From Terriglobia bacterium (GTDB lineage Bacteria > Acidobacteriota > Terriglobia > Terriglobales > Acidobacteriaceae): a stretch of DNA of 64,000 nt. The notes below the pieces were generated by a model. That model worked only from the letters and a program-made list of their open reading frames with translations, searched no databases and was not told where the DNA came from. The stretch covers positions 62,001 through 126,000 of the forward strand of contig JAIQGL010000029.1 in assembly GCA_020072585.1 (NCBI GenBank), written 5' to 3'. The translations under genes were made by a program, and so were the position numbers. Shown here one piece after another: positions 37,611 through 45,965 of this stretch (the first letter of the stretch is position 1; each line of letters starts with the position of its first letter).

Positions 37611-38579
37611 ATGAATCGTCGAGATATTTTGAAAGCGCTCAGTGCGCTGCCCGTGGCCAGTGCCTTGGAAGGATGTATGCGCGGGCATTCTGCTCCACCT
37701 CCAGCCCCTTCAACAGAAACGAAAGTCCATACATTACAAATACTTCTTGAGGGCGCTTTTGCTGTCGTGTTACAGAGACAGTCCAATCGGCTCACTGCGT
37801 TTGTACCATTGCCTGATTCCTCAAGAAAAGATTTGGCCCATCATTTTTGTTTTAATGATCCCGGTCGGCCCAAAGAGCTTAATGAAAAGACACGCGGCTT
37901 TCGTTTTGAATTGTCCGGAGACGGACTGCACACCTACTACAGTCAAGACTCCCACGTCAACCCATACATCAATCCTGGATTTAATGATTTTAGTGCTGAG
38001 ACTGAGAAATGGATTCTGCCCTCCAGTCTGGTCGTGCTTGATCTGCCTTTCCCACGAAGCATCAATTTTAGCGGTCGGCCCCTTAACGTCAGATTTGGCA
38101 AAAAGGCTCTGAAGCAGACAGGCATGATGCCAACGAATTTTATTCTTGAATACCGGGTGGATGAGGAGGAAAAAGTAAAACTGAAATGTAACCAGTCTGA
38201 CATGGACTGTTCGCCCTCGCCGCATTGCCCTCCTGGAGTCCGCCGGTATTTCTTTGGCGTGGGGCCGTCCATGTATGACCCGAAAGGGCGGCAGCAACAT
38301 GCGGTTGATTTTTTCAATTTTATCCTGCAGAAGGCTTTTCCTGAGCTGCGTGAGAAATATGAACTCGTTTCCATCGAGCCTTCTGATTATGAAGAGCAGG
38401 GCGGGAGCGGTACTGTACGACCGGCTAGCCTCATGCAGGCTATGGAAGCACCGCCTGTACTTGTCCCTGCAGTCTTCAATTCAGACCGACCCAAAGCGCG
38501 ACTGCTCCCGGTGGCATCGCTCGTAGACTGCCAGGTTGGCGGAATCATTGTTAGCACGAGGACGGCACCGATCGGTTAG
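37611..38579 (+). CDS. Tat-type lipoprotein, paralogue A, unknown function
   Basis: From ATG 37611 (AGGAGAAGGA site) the protein begins MNRRDILKALSA with a twin-Arg motif. A hydrophobic stretch ends in a possible lipobox with Cys near residue 23. A conserved-looking motif near the end (DCQVGGIIV) recurs in the next gene, as do the N-terminal strand (ILLEGAFAVVLQ) and VPAVFNS. It is co-directional with, and directly follows, the CHAT gene, so it may be a partner or substrate. The middle section has Cys-rich DCSPSPHC. Confidence 0.65.
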   Translation: MNRRDILKALSALPVASALEGCMRGHSAPPPAPSTETKVHTLQILLEGAFAVVLQRQSNRLTAFVPLPDSSRKDLAHHFCFNDPGRPKELNEKTRGFRFELSGDGLHTYYSQDSHVNPYINPGFNDFSAETEKWILPSSLVVLDLPFPRSINFSGRPLNVRFGKKALKQTGMMPTNFILEYRVDEEEKVKLKCNQSDMDCSPSPHCPPGVRRYFFGVGPSMYDPKGRQQHAVDFFNFILQKAFPELREKYELVSIEPSDYEEQGGSGTVRPASLMQAMEAPPVLVPAVFNSDRPKARLLPVASLVDCQVGGIIVSTRTAPIG

Positions 38580-38786
38580 TTCTGGATTTGGCCCATGCAG
38601 AGGACGTGCCAACACAGGCCCATGAATATAAGGTTGTGCCAAATAATTTAAAAAGACGATTAAGCCGCTGGCTTAGGCTGGCGGCCTATTCTATTTAGGG
38701 CTCAAAGGGTTAGTCAAAAAACTAGAGTGCTATAAGTTTTAGTTGTAGAGTACAATCACTTCGCCGGAGCTAAGAAAGGAACTACT

Positions 38787-39680
38787 ATGAACAGACGCGA
38801 AGTTTTAAAAGCGATAGCTTCAATGCCGGTAGTTACTGCGTTGGGGTGCTCTACAATGTCCCCGAAGCCAACCAGTGCGGCTACGACAATAACGACGGTG
38901 AATCTGGTCTTTGAAGGGCCGTTCATCTTTGTTATGGAGAATCCTCAGATACGAGTGTTTGCTCCTAAAGTAGATGGTCATCAATACCTGATCAACAGCG
39001 CCAGTGCACTAGAGTCAACTTACATGTTGAGTGGGGTAGCTGGTCCGAGCGATGTGCAAAAGACCCAATATGAGCTGCCTAAAGGAGCGGATGCGTTTCG
39101 GCTTTCGGCCAGCCAGCTACATCTCGCACTAAATAACCAGAGGTCTCCATTTTTTACTTTTGTCCTTCCTGCACCAGATAGGGTTGTCGCTTTGAGCGCA
39201 CGAGAGGCGGAGATTATTGATGCGTTTGGCAATCGCAGGTCTGCCGTGATGCCGACAAGCTATGCTTTCGTTTATCGCGTGACAGATCCAGCAGCGCTTT
39301 CACTGACGCCAGATACAGGCTGGAAGGCGCAGAATGGGCCGGTTGCCTCTCGCTTCGCTAACCTTGTTGTGGCGGCGGGACTTCCCTTGAATGCCCAGGA
39401 TCCCACCGGACAGCATGCCCACGCTGCATTCGCAGAGTTGAAAAGCTACTTTCCGGCTCTTTCCATGGAGATCTTGAGCACCGGGGGAGAGATCCGGGGT
39501 GGAACTGTGGAAGGACTGACTCAGGATTTGAGAAGGGGGACTGTGTCAAAGCGGCGGGAGAATCGATCTGCTCGCGTGGCGCCTGCAGTTTTTACCACTC
39601 AAACGCCAAAGCCCCAGCTGTCGAGAGTCTCCTACGCCGTCGATTGTGAGGTTGGTGGAGTAATTGTGACCAAGCCTTGA
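38787..39680 (+). CDS. Tat-type lipoprotein, paralogue B, unknown function
   Basis: It has the same architecture as the preceding gene: twin-Arg start MNRREVLKAIAS, a hydrophobic stretch and Cys near residue 21 (TALGCST). Strand pattern LVFEGPFIFVMEN and the C-terminal DCEVGGVIV match paralogue A. Length is 297 residues. A strong terminator follows, so it closes the locus that starts at the sigma factor. The function is unknown. A role as CHAT target is worth testing because partner proteins of CHAT peptidases are often encoded next to them. Confidence 0.65.
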   Translation: MNRREVLKAIASMPVVTALGCSTMSPKPTSAATTITTVNLVFEGPFIFVMENPQIRVFAPKVDGHQYLINSASALESTYMLSGVAGPSDVQKTQYELPKGADAFRLSASQLHLALNNQRSPFFTFVLPAPDRVVALSAREAEIIDAFGNRRSAVMPTSYAFVYRVTDPAALSLTPDTGWKAQNGPVASRFANLVVAAGLPLNAQDPTGQHAHAAFAELKSYFPALSMEILSTGGEIRGGTVEGLTQDLRRGTVSKRRENRSARVAPAVFTTQTPKPQLSRVSYAVDCEVGGVIVTKP

Positions 39681-39704
39681 CGGTCAATTGAACCGGCTTT
39701 CCTA

Positions 39705-39730
39705 GGGCCTGCCAAGCAGGCCCTTTTCTC
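39705..39730 (+). terminator. Terminator after the lipoprotein pair
   Basis: Eight-pair GC-rich stem (39705-39712 with 39716-39723, loop CAA) followed by TTTTCTC. Confidence 0.82.
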
Positions 39731-39971
39731 TGGGGCGTATTTAGATGGCCACGGAGCAATTCTGTGGAATTTATCTCTAAAAGATCTCCAAAAACTTCTC
39801 CGAAACCCCAAAGGGAAATTCCGCCCTCACGCGTCTTAGGTTGCAAGCGACGGTTATCAATCTGGATAGGGGCCTGGCAGGCATGGGAGGAGAAACCCGT
39901 GACCGGCAGGAAGCCGCTTGCTGTAACAGCGCCGAATCGAGCGAAGAGAGCGCTGCATAAGGAGCAGGGAA

Positions 39972-40652
39972 ATGGGCACCACACAATGTTTGGATTTTCA
40001 TCAGTTTACTGAAAGCTATCTCCACGGGCTCAGAGCGCAGGACGTTACCACTGAGGCCCATTTTGTTTCCTATTTCAGCAAAATCCTGCAAAACAAGTTA
40101 CGCCGGAGACTGGCCTGTCCTGAGCATATTAAGGATGTGCAGCAGGAAACGTTGCTGCGGGCATGGGCCGCAGTACGCGCTGAAGGCGGTATTCGCCAAC
40201 CGGAGCGGTTCGGCGCATTTGTGAGTTCGGTATGCAACAACATACTCCGGGAATCGTATCGCTCCCGAGCACGGACCAAGGCTTTAGATGATCTGCAAAC
40301 CGATCCAGCCGACCAGAACATGGCTCCAGACGGATTGCTTCTGGCAGCAGAGGCCAGAAAACAGGTTCAGCAAGTGATGGCGAGGCTCTCAGTGAAGGAC
40401 CGCCGGATCCTGAATGCGGTATTTTTCGAACAGCGGGACAAAGACGAGGTGTGTGGTGAGCTTGGCGTCAGCAGGGAATATCTCCGGGTGCTTCTCCACC
40501 GCGCAAAGCAGCAATTTGTGGCGGAATACAGGCAGATAGACGCACTGCCAAGGGGCACGCAAGTTAAGTTCATCCGGCCGCAACGAAAGGCCGCCGGGCA
40601 AACACAGAGTTTGCGTTCGGCGGCCGCTGCGGCTTTGCCCCGGTGTTGCTGA
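39972..40652 (+). CDS. ECF-type sigma factor, orphan paralogue
   Basis: This 226-residue protein shares many blocks with the sigma factor at 61749-62486: TTEAHFVSYFS, VQQET, a SSVCNNIL-like region-2 end and REYLRVLLHRA in region 4. Region 4 ends at about residue 186; the tail is short and basic. It follows the CHAT locus after a terminator and has no anti-sigma gene beside it. It could be regulated by the zinc-finger/CHAT protein upstream, or control the lipid cluster downstream; both are inferences. Confidence 0.82.
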   Translation: MGTTQCLDFHQFTESYLHGLRAQDVTTEAHFVSYFSKILQNKLRRRLACPEHIKDVQQETLLRAWAAVRAEGGIRQPERFGAFVSSVCNNILRESYRSRARTKALDDLQTDPADQNMAPDGLLLAAEARKQVQQVMARLSVKDRRILNAVFFEQRDKDEVCGELGVSREYLRVLLHRAKQQFVAEYRQIDALPRGTQVKFIRPQRKAAGQTQSLRSAAAAALPRCC

Positions 40653-40693
40653 TTATTTGCTGCTAATTACTGGATGAGCCCAGACCTCAACAC

Positions 40694-40725
40694 AAAAGCC
40701 GGCGCCAAAAAACGCCGGCTTTTTT
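40694..40725 (+). terminator. Terminator after the orphan sigma factor
   Basis: The stem of 40694-40704 and 40713-40723 is GC-rich with an eight-base A-rich loop. T-runs follow it on the plus strand, and its A-rich 5' arm makes it bidirectional. Confidence 0.85.
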
Positions 40726-40768
40726 GTATTTTGAAGCGTCCCCGCTAAGCGGCGGAGGCAGCAGAGGC

Positions 40769-40945
40769 TTAGTATTCGTTGCGGTCGTAATGAGACCAGG
40801 TTTCCGGCCAGCCCCGTTCGTTCAACATCTGGCATACGCTTTTCACCATTTGCGGGGGCCGCAGAGATAAGCACGCGCTCCACGCGAAATGCCATCAAGA
40901 TGGTGTTGCACGTATCCCAGGCCCAGTCCATTCATTGTGTGGACA
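40769..40945 (-). pseudogene. Remnant of an oxidoreductase NAD-binding domain, frameshifted
   Basis: Read on the minus strand, one frame gives YLCGP near 40865 and another frame continues MVKSVCQMLNERGWPETW to HYDRNEY and a stop at 40769. Together they resemble the C-terminal NAD-binding end of ferredoxin-NADP-reductase-like proteins (YLCGPPxMV...). The frames meet in a C run (40854-40858) where one base is missing. The rest of the gene is not present. It is a decayed fragment, or a sequencing slip in a homopolymer. Confidence 0.4.
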
Positions 40946-41524
40946 AGCTCAGCACGGGGATGTAGCAGAAGCTCGGAGGGGGCCGGCTTTCCATTTAGTT
41001 TCTTGTTCAATGCGAATGAACTGTCAGGCCATGAACTCCAGACCGGCCCCCTTGGCCGGCAGAGTAAGAAGGCGAGCTTCCGCAGAGAGAGGCTCAGGCT
41101 TTTACCAGCATAGCGGAAAGAAGAGAGAGGGAATGCTTATCCGTGGCTGACGCGGCAGAGCTCATTCATCATGTGAGTTTCCGTATTTTTTGCCCGGAAC
41201 CCGGAAATCCGTTGCGAGGGGTTCAAGTGCTTCAAACAAAATCGAAAACAGCCCGAATATAGCAGAAATTTCATGGTACCATTGCCGTTCCATTAATAGA
41301 TATGGTTTCCCATAGACATCTAAAAGAGCTTGTCAGAATACCGCTGCACAGGCACAATCTTCAGTCTCTGTTCACACGGAGGTTGTTGTTCAATAGGAAT
41401 TTACATAGCTCACGACCCTTTTGAGACCGGAAAGGGTGTGCGAAAGATAGCAAAATAACCGGCCCGATCAAAGAGGACGGATCGAGCCTTTTAATTGCGG
41501 CACAAACCTCAGGAGCTGATTTTC
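40946..41524. other. Intergenic region, no gene recognised
   Basis: This stretch lies between the pseudogene fragment and the alpha-oxoamine synthase. It contains GC-rich inverted repeats (GGCCGG/CCGGCC around 40981 and 41043-41060) and an AT-rich part at 41240-41420. The last 60 bases carry AGGAG for the next gene. No credible frame was found. Confidence 0.45.
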
Positions 41525-42790
41525 ATGACAGTTGATGCGGTCCCTCCGCCGAGCGGCCCCCAATCCGAGCGCAAAGACATTTTTGAAAAATGCTGGAAGT
41601 TTAATCGCGCCCGCGCTTTGCAGGAGGCAGGGTTATACATCTACTTTGAAACCTTTGGCGGGCGGGAAGGCTGTGGACCGAGCGAGATGATGCTGGGCTC
41701 CCGCAAGATCCTTATGTTCGGATCGAACGATTATCTGGACCTGACCTGGGACCCCCGGGTAAAGGAAGCCGCTGCCGCCGCCATTCACAAGTATGGCACC
41801 GGTTGCAGCGGTTCAAGGCTTTTGAACGGAACGCTTCCCATCCACGTACAGCTGGAAGAAGAGCTGGCTGAGTTCATGGGCAAGGAAGCGGCGATCATCT
41901 TTGGTACTGGATTTCAGGCCAACTATGCGGTGATTGCGGCGCTGGCCACCGAGGGCGAGTTGATCCTTTGCGAGCACAATCTTCATGCCAGCCTGGTGGA
42001 CGGAGCGTTGCGGTCCTCAGCCCGCACCCTGCGATACCGCCACAATGACATGCAGCATCTGGAAAGGCGTCTGCAACAAGCCAATGGAGAAGGCGTGTTG
42101 ATCGTAAGCGAAAGCGTTTTTAGCATGGAAGGGGACATTGCTGACCTGAAAGCCGTGACGACTCTGGCCAAGAAATACGGAGCGCGAACCTATGTAGACG
42201 AAGCACACGGCCTGGGCATTTTTGGTCCAACCGGCGCCGGAGTGGCAGAAGAACAAGGCGTGCTCAAAGATGTGGACGTGGTGATGGGAACATTCAGTAA
42301 ATCGCTTGCGGCTGCAGGAGGATTTATCGCGGCGACAGAACCGATTGTGCATTACCTGAAGCATCTGTCCCAGCCCTTTGTGTTTTCCGCCAGCGTTCCC
42401 CCCGCTTCCGTGGAGGCGGTACGGTGTGCGCTGCGTATACTGCGTGAAGAGCCGGAACGGCGGCATCGATTGCTGCGGATTGCCGACCTGATTCGCCGGG
42501 AACTTAGCGTACTGGGATTTACCGTTATCGATGGGAACAGTCCCGTGGTAGCGGTGGTCATCCCGGACGAGATAATGCTCTTCCAAATGGCCAAGGAGCT
42601 GTTGGAAGAAGGAATTTACGTAAATGGAGTAGCGCGTCCTGCTGCTACACAAAACCTGCTCAGAATCTCTTGCACTGCCGCGCACACGGAGGCACATGCC
42701 TGGCAATTAATTGAGGTAATGGAACGTCTTGCGAAGCGTCTAAACCTGGAGCTGGAAAAACCCGCAAAGGCCGCCAGACTGGCGCTGTGA
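41525..42790 (+). CDS. Alpha-oxoamine synthase, serine palmitoyltransferase-like
   Basis: This PLP enzyme joins an amino acid to an acyl thioester with loss of carbon dioxide. PLP-binding Lys is K259 in GTFSKSLAAAGG, and the surroundings (FSASVPPAS) look closer to bacterial serine palmitoyltransferase than to KAPA synthase. Other family blocks are FGSNDYLDLTWDPRV and VDEAHGLGIFG. Length is 421 residues from ATG 41525, which has AGGAG ten bases upstream. It opens a run of lipid-related genes, so a sphingoid-base type product is a reasonable inference. The amino acid used cannot be read from the sequence. Confidence 0.85.
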   Translation: MTVDAVPPPSGPQSERKDIFEKCWKFNRARALQEAGLYIYFETFGGREGCGPSEMMLGSRKILMFGSNDYLDLTWDPRVKEAAAAAIHKYGTGCSGSRLLNGTLPIHVQLEEELAEFMGKEAAIIFGTGFQANYAVIAALATEGELILCEHNLHASLVDGALRSSARTLRYRHNDMQHLERRLQQANGEGVLIVSESVFSMEGDIADLKAVTTLAKKYGARTYVDEAHGLGIFGPTGAGVAEEQGVLKDVDVVMGTFSKSLAAAGGFIAATEPIVHYLKHLSQPFVFSASVPPASVEAVRCALRILREEPERRHRLLRIADLIRRELSVLGFTVIDGNSPVVAVVIPDEIMLFQMAKELLEEGIYVNGVARPAATQNLLRISCTAAHTEAHAWQLIEVMERLAKRLNLELEKPAKAARLAL

Positions 42791-42882
42791 TTTTTGGAGA
42801 GAAACATTGCGGACGGAGCTGAGAGCCCCAACTTCATGACAACCCAAAAGAATTACTTGTCCATTGTGAGGATGAATCGTTT

Positions 42883-44133
42883 ATGCCTAATGCGTTGAAC
42901 CTTACCGGGATTGCGCTCACAGTAGAGCAGGGCAGATGGAAGAGGCTGGCGCGAAGCGTGGCCCAGAACTCCCTTGCTCCGAATGCAGCCGAGGTGGATC
43001 GTGACGCCATTTTCCCGCGTGAAGGACTGAAAGCAATTGCTGATGCGGGCCTGATGGCCTTGACAATACCCAAGGAACAGGGCGGCCCTGGAGAGGGCAT
43101 CCTGACCACAGCCATGGTCCTTGAAGAGCTGGCCCAGGGATGTGCCTCCACCGCCATGGTGTACTGCATGCACATGAGCACGCTCGCCATGATTGCTGCC
43201 CTGGCAAAAGATGGCCAGCACGAAGCTTTTATCAAGCCAATTGTGGAAGGAAAATGGATTGGCGCGCTGGCCATGAGCGAGCCCGGCTCAGGAAACCGGC
43301 TGTGGCACATGGATAGCTTTGCCCAGCGCAATGCCAACGGCTATCTTATTGATTCATTCAAGTCCTTCTGCACCAGCTGCGGCCAGGCTGATTTTTATGT
43401 GGTGCCGGTGCGGGCGGATTCCACCCAGCCTCCAACGGAGCTGAGCTTGTTCATTATTGAGGGCAAAGATCCGAACATTCTGCCTATCGGAAAATGGGAC
43501 GGCATGGGGCTGCGTGGCAATTGCAGCATGCCGATCCACTTCAAGGGATGCCACGTTCCGGAAATCGGACGGCTGGGTCCGCCCACTTGCGGTTTCTCCA
43601 TGCTGTTTGCTTATTCGCTGCCTATTTATCAGGTTGGGCTGTCGACGGTTTATCTCGGGATTGCAGAGGCTGCTTATCGAGCCGCAGTGGACCACGTAAA
43701 GAAGCGCGTCCATAGTGACACCAAGCAGACACTCTCCCAGGTTGAGACGGTGCAGCGTTACATTGCGGAAATGAAGATGCGCGTGGATGAAGCGCGCTGC
43801 ATGGTGTATCGCGTGGCGCAGATGTCAGACAATGCCATGGTGCTGTTCAATGAACTGCAGTCGGCCGATCTGCTGGATGAGGTCATCCGCGCCAATCCTG
43901 ACGATCCGTTCTTTATCGAACTGGCGCAGCTTAAGTTTGCAGTGAGCGAAATTGCCGTTGAAGTCGCGAACAAAGCTTTCCAGGTCTGCGGCGGTACAGC
44001 CTACAAACGCGGCCATCCAGTGGAACGTCTGGTGCGCGACGCCAGAGCTGGATCAGTCATGGCGCCTTCAGATGATTCACTGAAACTGATTGTAGGACGA
44101 CAGATCTTGGGCATCGCCCAGCCATGGGAGTAA
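42883..44133 (+). CDS. Acyl-CoA dehydrogenase family protein
   Basis: This 416-residue FAD flavoprotein of the acyl-CoA dehydrogenase fold has the N-terminal helical part up to about 120, EPGSGN near 129 in the beta domain, and a C-terminal helical bundle. Near the end is GGTAYKRGHPVERLVRDAR, a family block. The exact catalytic base is not obvious to me. Acting on an ACP-bound or CoA-bound acyl chain in this cluster, it could introduce a double bond; related enzymes also act as oxidases or hydroxylases. The position after the oxoamine synthase supports a role in acyl chain tailoring. Confidence 0.82.
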   Translation: MPNALNLTGIALTVEQGRWKRLARSVAQNSLAPNAAEVDRDAIFPREGLKAIADAGLMALTIPKEQGGPGEGILTTAMVLEELAQGCASTAMVYCMHMSTLAMIAALAKDGQHEAFIKPIVEGKWIGALAMSEPGSGNRLWHMDSFAQRNANGYLIDSFKSFCTSCGQADFYVVPVRADSTQPPTELSLFIIEGKDPNILPIGKWDGMGLRGNCSMPIHFKGCHVPEIGRLGPPTCGFSMLFAYSLPIYQVGLSTVYLGIAEAAYRAAVDHVKKRVHSDTKQTLSQVETVQRYIAEMKMRVDEARCMVYRVAQMSDNAMVLFNELQSADLLDEVIRANPDDPFFIELAQLKFAVSEIAVEVANKAFQVCGGTAYKRGHPVERLVRDARAGSVMAPSDDSLKLIVGRQILGIAQPWE

Positions 44134-44181
44134 ACCGTGGGAGTAAATCACGGGAGTAAATAAGGAGGAAAGAGAACCAAA

Positions 44182-44571
44182 ATGGCGACCACAGATGTAA
44201 GCGCGGTCCATACCAGTAGCCTGCTCGCATCACTTCAGGATTTTCAGAACAGGTTCAATAATGACACACGCGTAAAAAAGCTGATCAAGGGTTGGAACCG
44301 GTTTCTCAAGGTTGACGGCACCGATACAGGAGAGATTTATACCCTGACGATTCAGGACCTGGCGGTTACAAATATTGAGGCTGGCTGCACGCTGGCGGAT
44401 GACGATGAAAAAGTGATCGCTCTGCAGGCTTCGCAGGAAGCTTTGGTCCGTATTTTTACGGGCAAGTACAATCCTGCACACGCGCTCATTGACGGCGCAC
44501 TGGCGGTTTTTTCCGGCGAGCGCGATAAGGTGAAGCTGGAAGCGATTGCAATGATCATCTGGGGCATGTAA
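44182..44571 (+). CDS. SCP2-like sterol/lipid carrier domain protein
   Basis: This 129-residue protein with one SCP2-type fold has N-terminal helices, a WNRFLKVD strand, then TLTIQDLAVTNIEAG and a C-terminal helix pair. GKYNPAHALIDGALAVFSG matches the typical GK-x-x-P-x-x-A-x-x-x-G segment of SCP2 domains. It would bind a hydrophobic ligand and may shuttle an intermediate of the cluster. AGGAGG lies before the ATG. The short gap to both neighbours suggests one transcript. Confidence 0.72.
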   Translation: MATTDVSAVHTSSLLASLQDFQNRFNNDTRVKKLIKGWNRFLKVDGTDTGEIYTLTIQDLAVTNIEAGCTLADDDEKVIALQASQEALVRIFTGKYNPAHALIDGALAVFSGERDKVKLEAIAMIIWGM

Positions 44572-44593
44572 GGGACAGGGATCCGGGGGGTAA

Positions 44594-45931
44594 ATGAAGA
44601 AAGCATTTGAGCTGGGCTTTTATGTGACGTTTGGCGCTGGCATCGCTTTTGGTATCAGTTCTTTTACCATTCTCTCTGAGCTGTTCAAAGTCGCCAGCAG
44701 CTTCTGGCTGGTTGTTTCCATTTGCCTGGCGGGCTTTATCTGCATGTTGCTTTCCAGTTCCATTGCAGAATTAGCCAGCATGTATCCTTCGTCCCCGGGC
44801 GTACGCACTTATCTAAAGGTTGCACTTCCGCCCCGTACCTCACTGTTTCTGGTTTATCTATATTTAATCTTCATGATCATGGTAGCGGGAATTGAAAGCT
44901 ATCTCTTTGCGCTGGTGGTCCGGCAGCTTTTTCCGCAGCTACCCGCACTGGCCGTGGTTATAACGCTCCTTGTCTGCACGGTGGCCGTGAATCTTCTGGG
45001 ACTGGAACTTCCACGCGGCGTCCAGATGTTCACCACCACAGCCTTAATTTTGAGCGTTTTGTTTCTGGGTGTGGCAGGAGCAGCTCCGCATCTGGGCAAT
45101 CTGCATTGGGGCGCCAGTGTGTTCTCGGGGCATCCTTTGTCCCAGATCAGCGATGCGCTGGGCTCGGCCGTTTACCTGTTCATTGGCTTTGAGTGGGTAA
45201 CCATGATGGGGTTCAGTGCCAAGTCGTACGAGCACAAAATACCAATTTCCATGCCATTGGCGATTTTGACCAACATTGTTGCCTATTGCATTTTTGCTCT
45301 GGCGTTGGCGACGCGGATGCCCAAAGAAAGCATCACCGTGACCGCAATTCCTCAGCTTCCATACTTTGTCCAGATTTTTGGTCCGCGCGGCGCCTATGTG
45401 GGGCTGGCGCTGTCAATCCTGGCCATTGTTTCTTGCTTCAACGCCGGCGTGATGGGCGGATCGCGATTGATTCATGCTTTGGCTCGTGAAGGAAATTTTC
45501 CAAAATCGTGGGGTACGATTTCAATCACCACGGGCGCGCCCATTGGCGGCGTGCTGGTACTGGGAGTTCTGGCCACGATTGCCTCTGTCATTATTGTTTC
45601 ATTTGAATTAGAGGAAGTAGCGGCCGTGGTGGGCTCGGGGATTGTGTGCTGCGTCTATGCTGCTTTTGTGTGGGCTGTCCTTCGCTTGCGCAAGACCCAG
45701 CCAAATGCGCGCAGAACGTTTCGCAGTCCGTTGCCTATCTGGCTCCATTGGATACTGATTGTTGCTCTGCCGGCGGCAGGAGTTGGCGCCCTGTTTGGAA
45801 TAAAAGGTAAGACGATCCAGGTGCTGGCAACCACAATAGGGCTGGTGGTGGTTTCTGCTGTAACCGTGTTTTGGTCAACGAAATACAAGAGCAATGAGGC
45901 GGCGATGCGCTTGCAGGCAAACGTCTCCTAG
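44594..45931 (+). CDS. APC-family amino acid/polyamine permease
   Basis: This 445-residue protein has about 12 membrane helices and the pattern of the amino acid-polyamine-organocation family. The first helix carries FYVTFGAGIAFGISSFTI, and helix 6-type motifs (HALAREGNFPKSWG) are visible. It is likely to import an amino acid or amine or to export a small product. Inside this lipid cluster it may supply the amine or amino acid used by the synthase or aminotransferase. The substrate is unknown. Confidence 0.85.
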   Translation: MKKAFELGFYVTFGAGIAFGISSFTILSELFKVASSFWLVVSICLAGFICMLLSSSIAELASMYPSSPGVRTYLKVALPPRTSLFLVYLYLIFMIMVAGIESYLFALVVRQLFPQLPALAVVITLLVCTVAVNLLGLELPRGVQMFTTTALILSVLFLGVAGAAPHLGNLHWGASVFSGHPLSQISDALGSAVYLFIGFEWVTMMGFSAKSYEHKIPISMPLAILTNIVAYCIFALALATRMPKESITVTAIPQLPYFVQIFGPRGAYVGLALSILAIVSCFNAGVMGGSRLIHALAREGNFPKSWGTISITTGAPIGGVLVLGVLATIASVIIVSFELEEVAAVVGSGIVCCVYAAFVWAVLRLRKTQPNARRTFRSPLPIWLHWILIVALPAAGVGALFGIKGKTIQVLATTIGLVVVSAVTVFWSTKYKSNEAAMRLQANVS

Positions 45932-45965
45932 TAAAACCGGGCTCGTCTGAGGGAGAAACGACTGG

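Noticed and set aside
39764-40012. Short frame overlapping the start of the orphan sigma factor
   Set aside because: It overlaps the real gene and has no ribosome site or recognisable motif.
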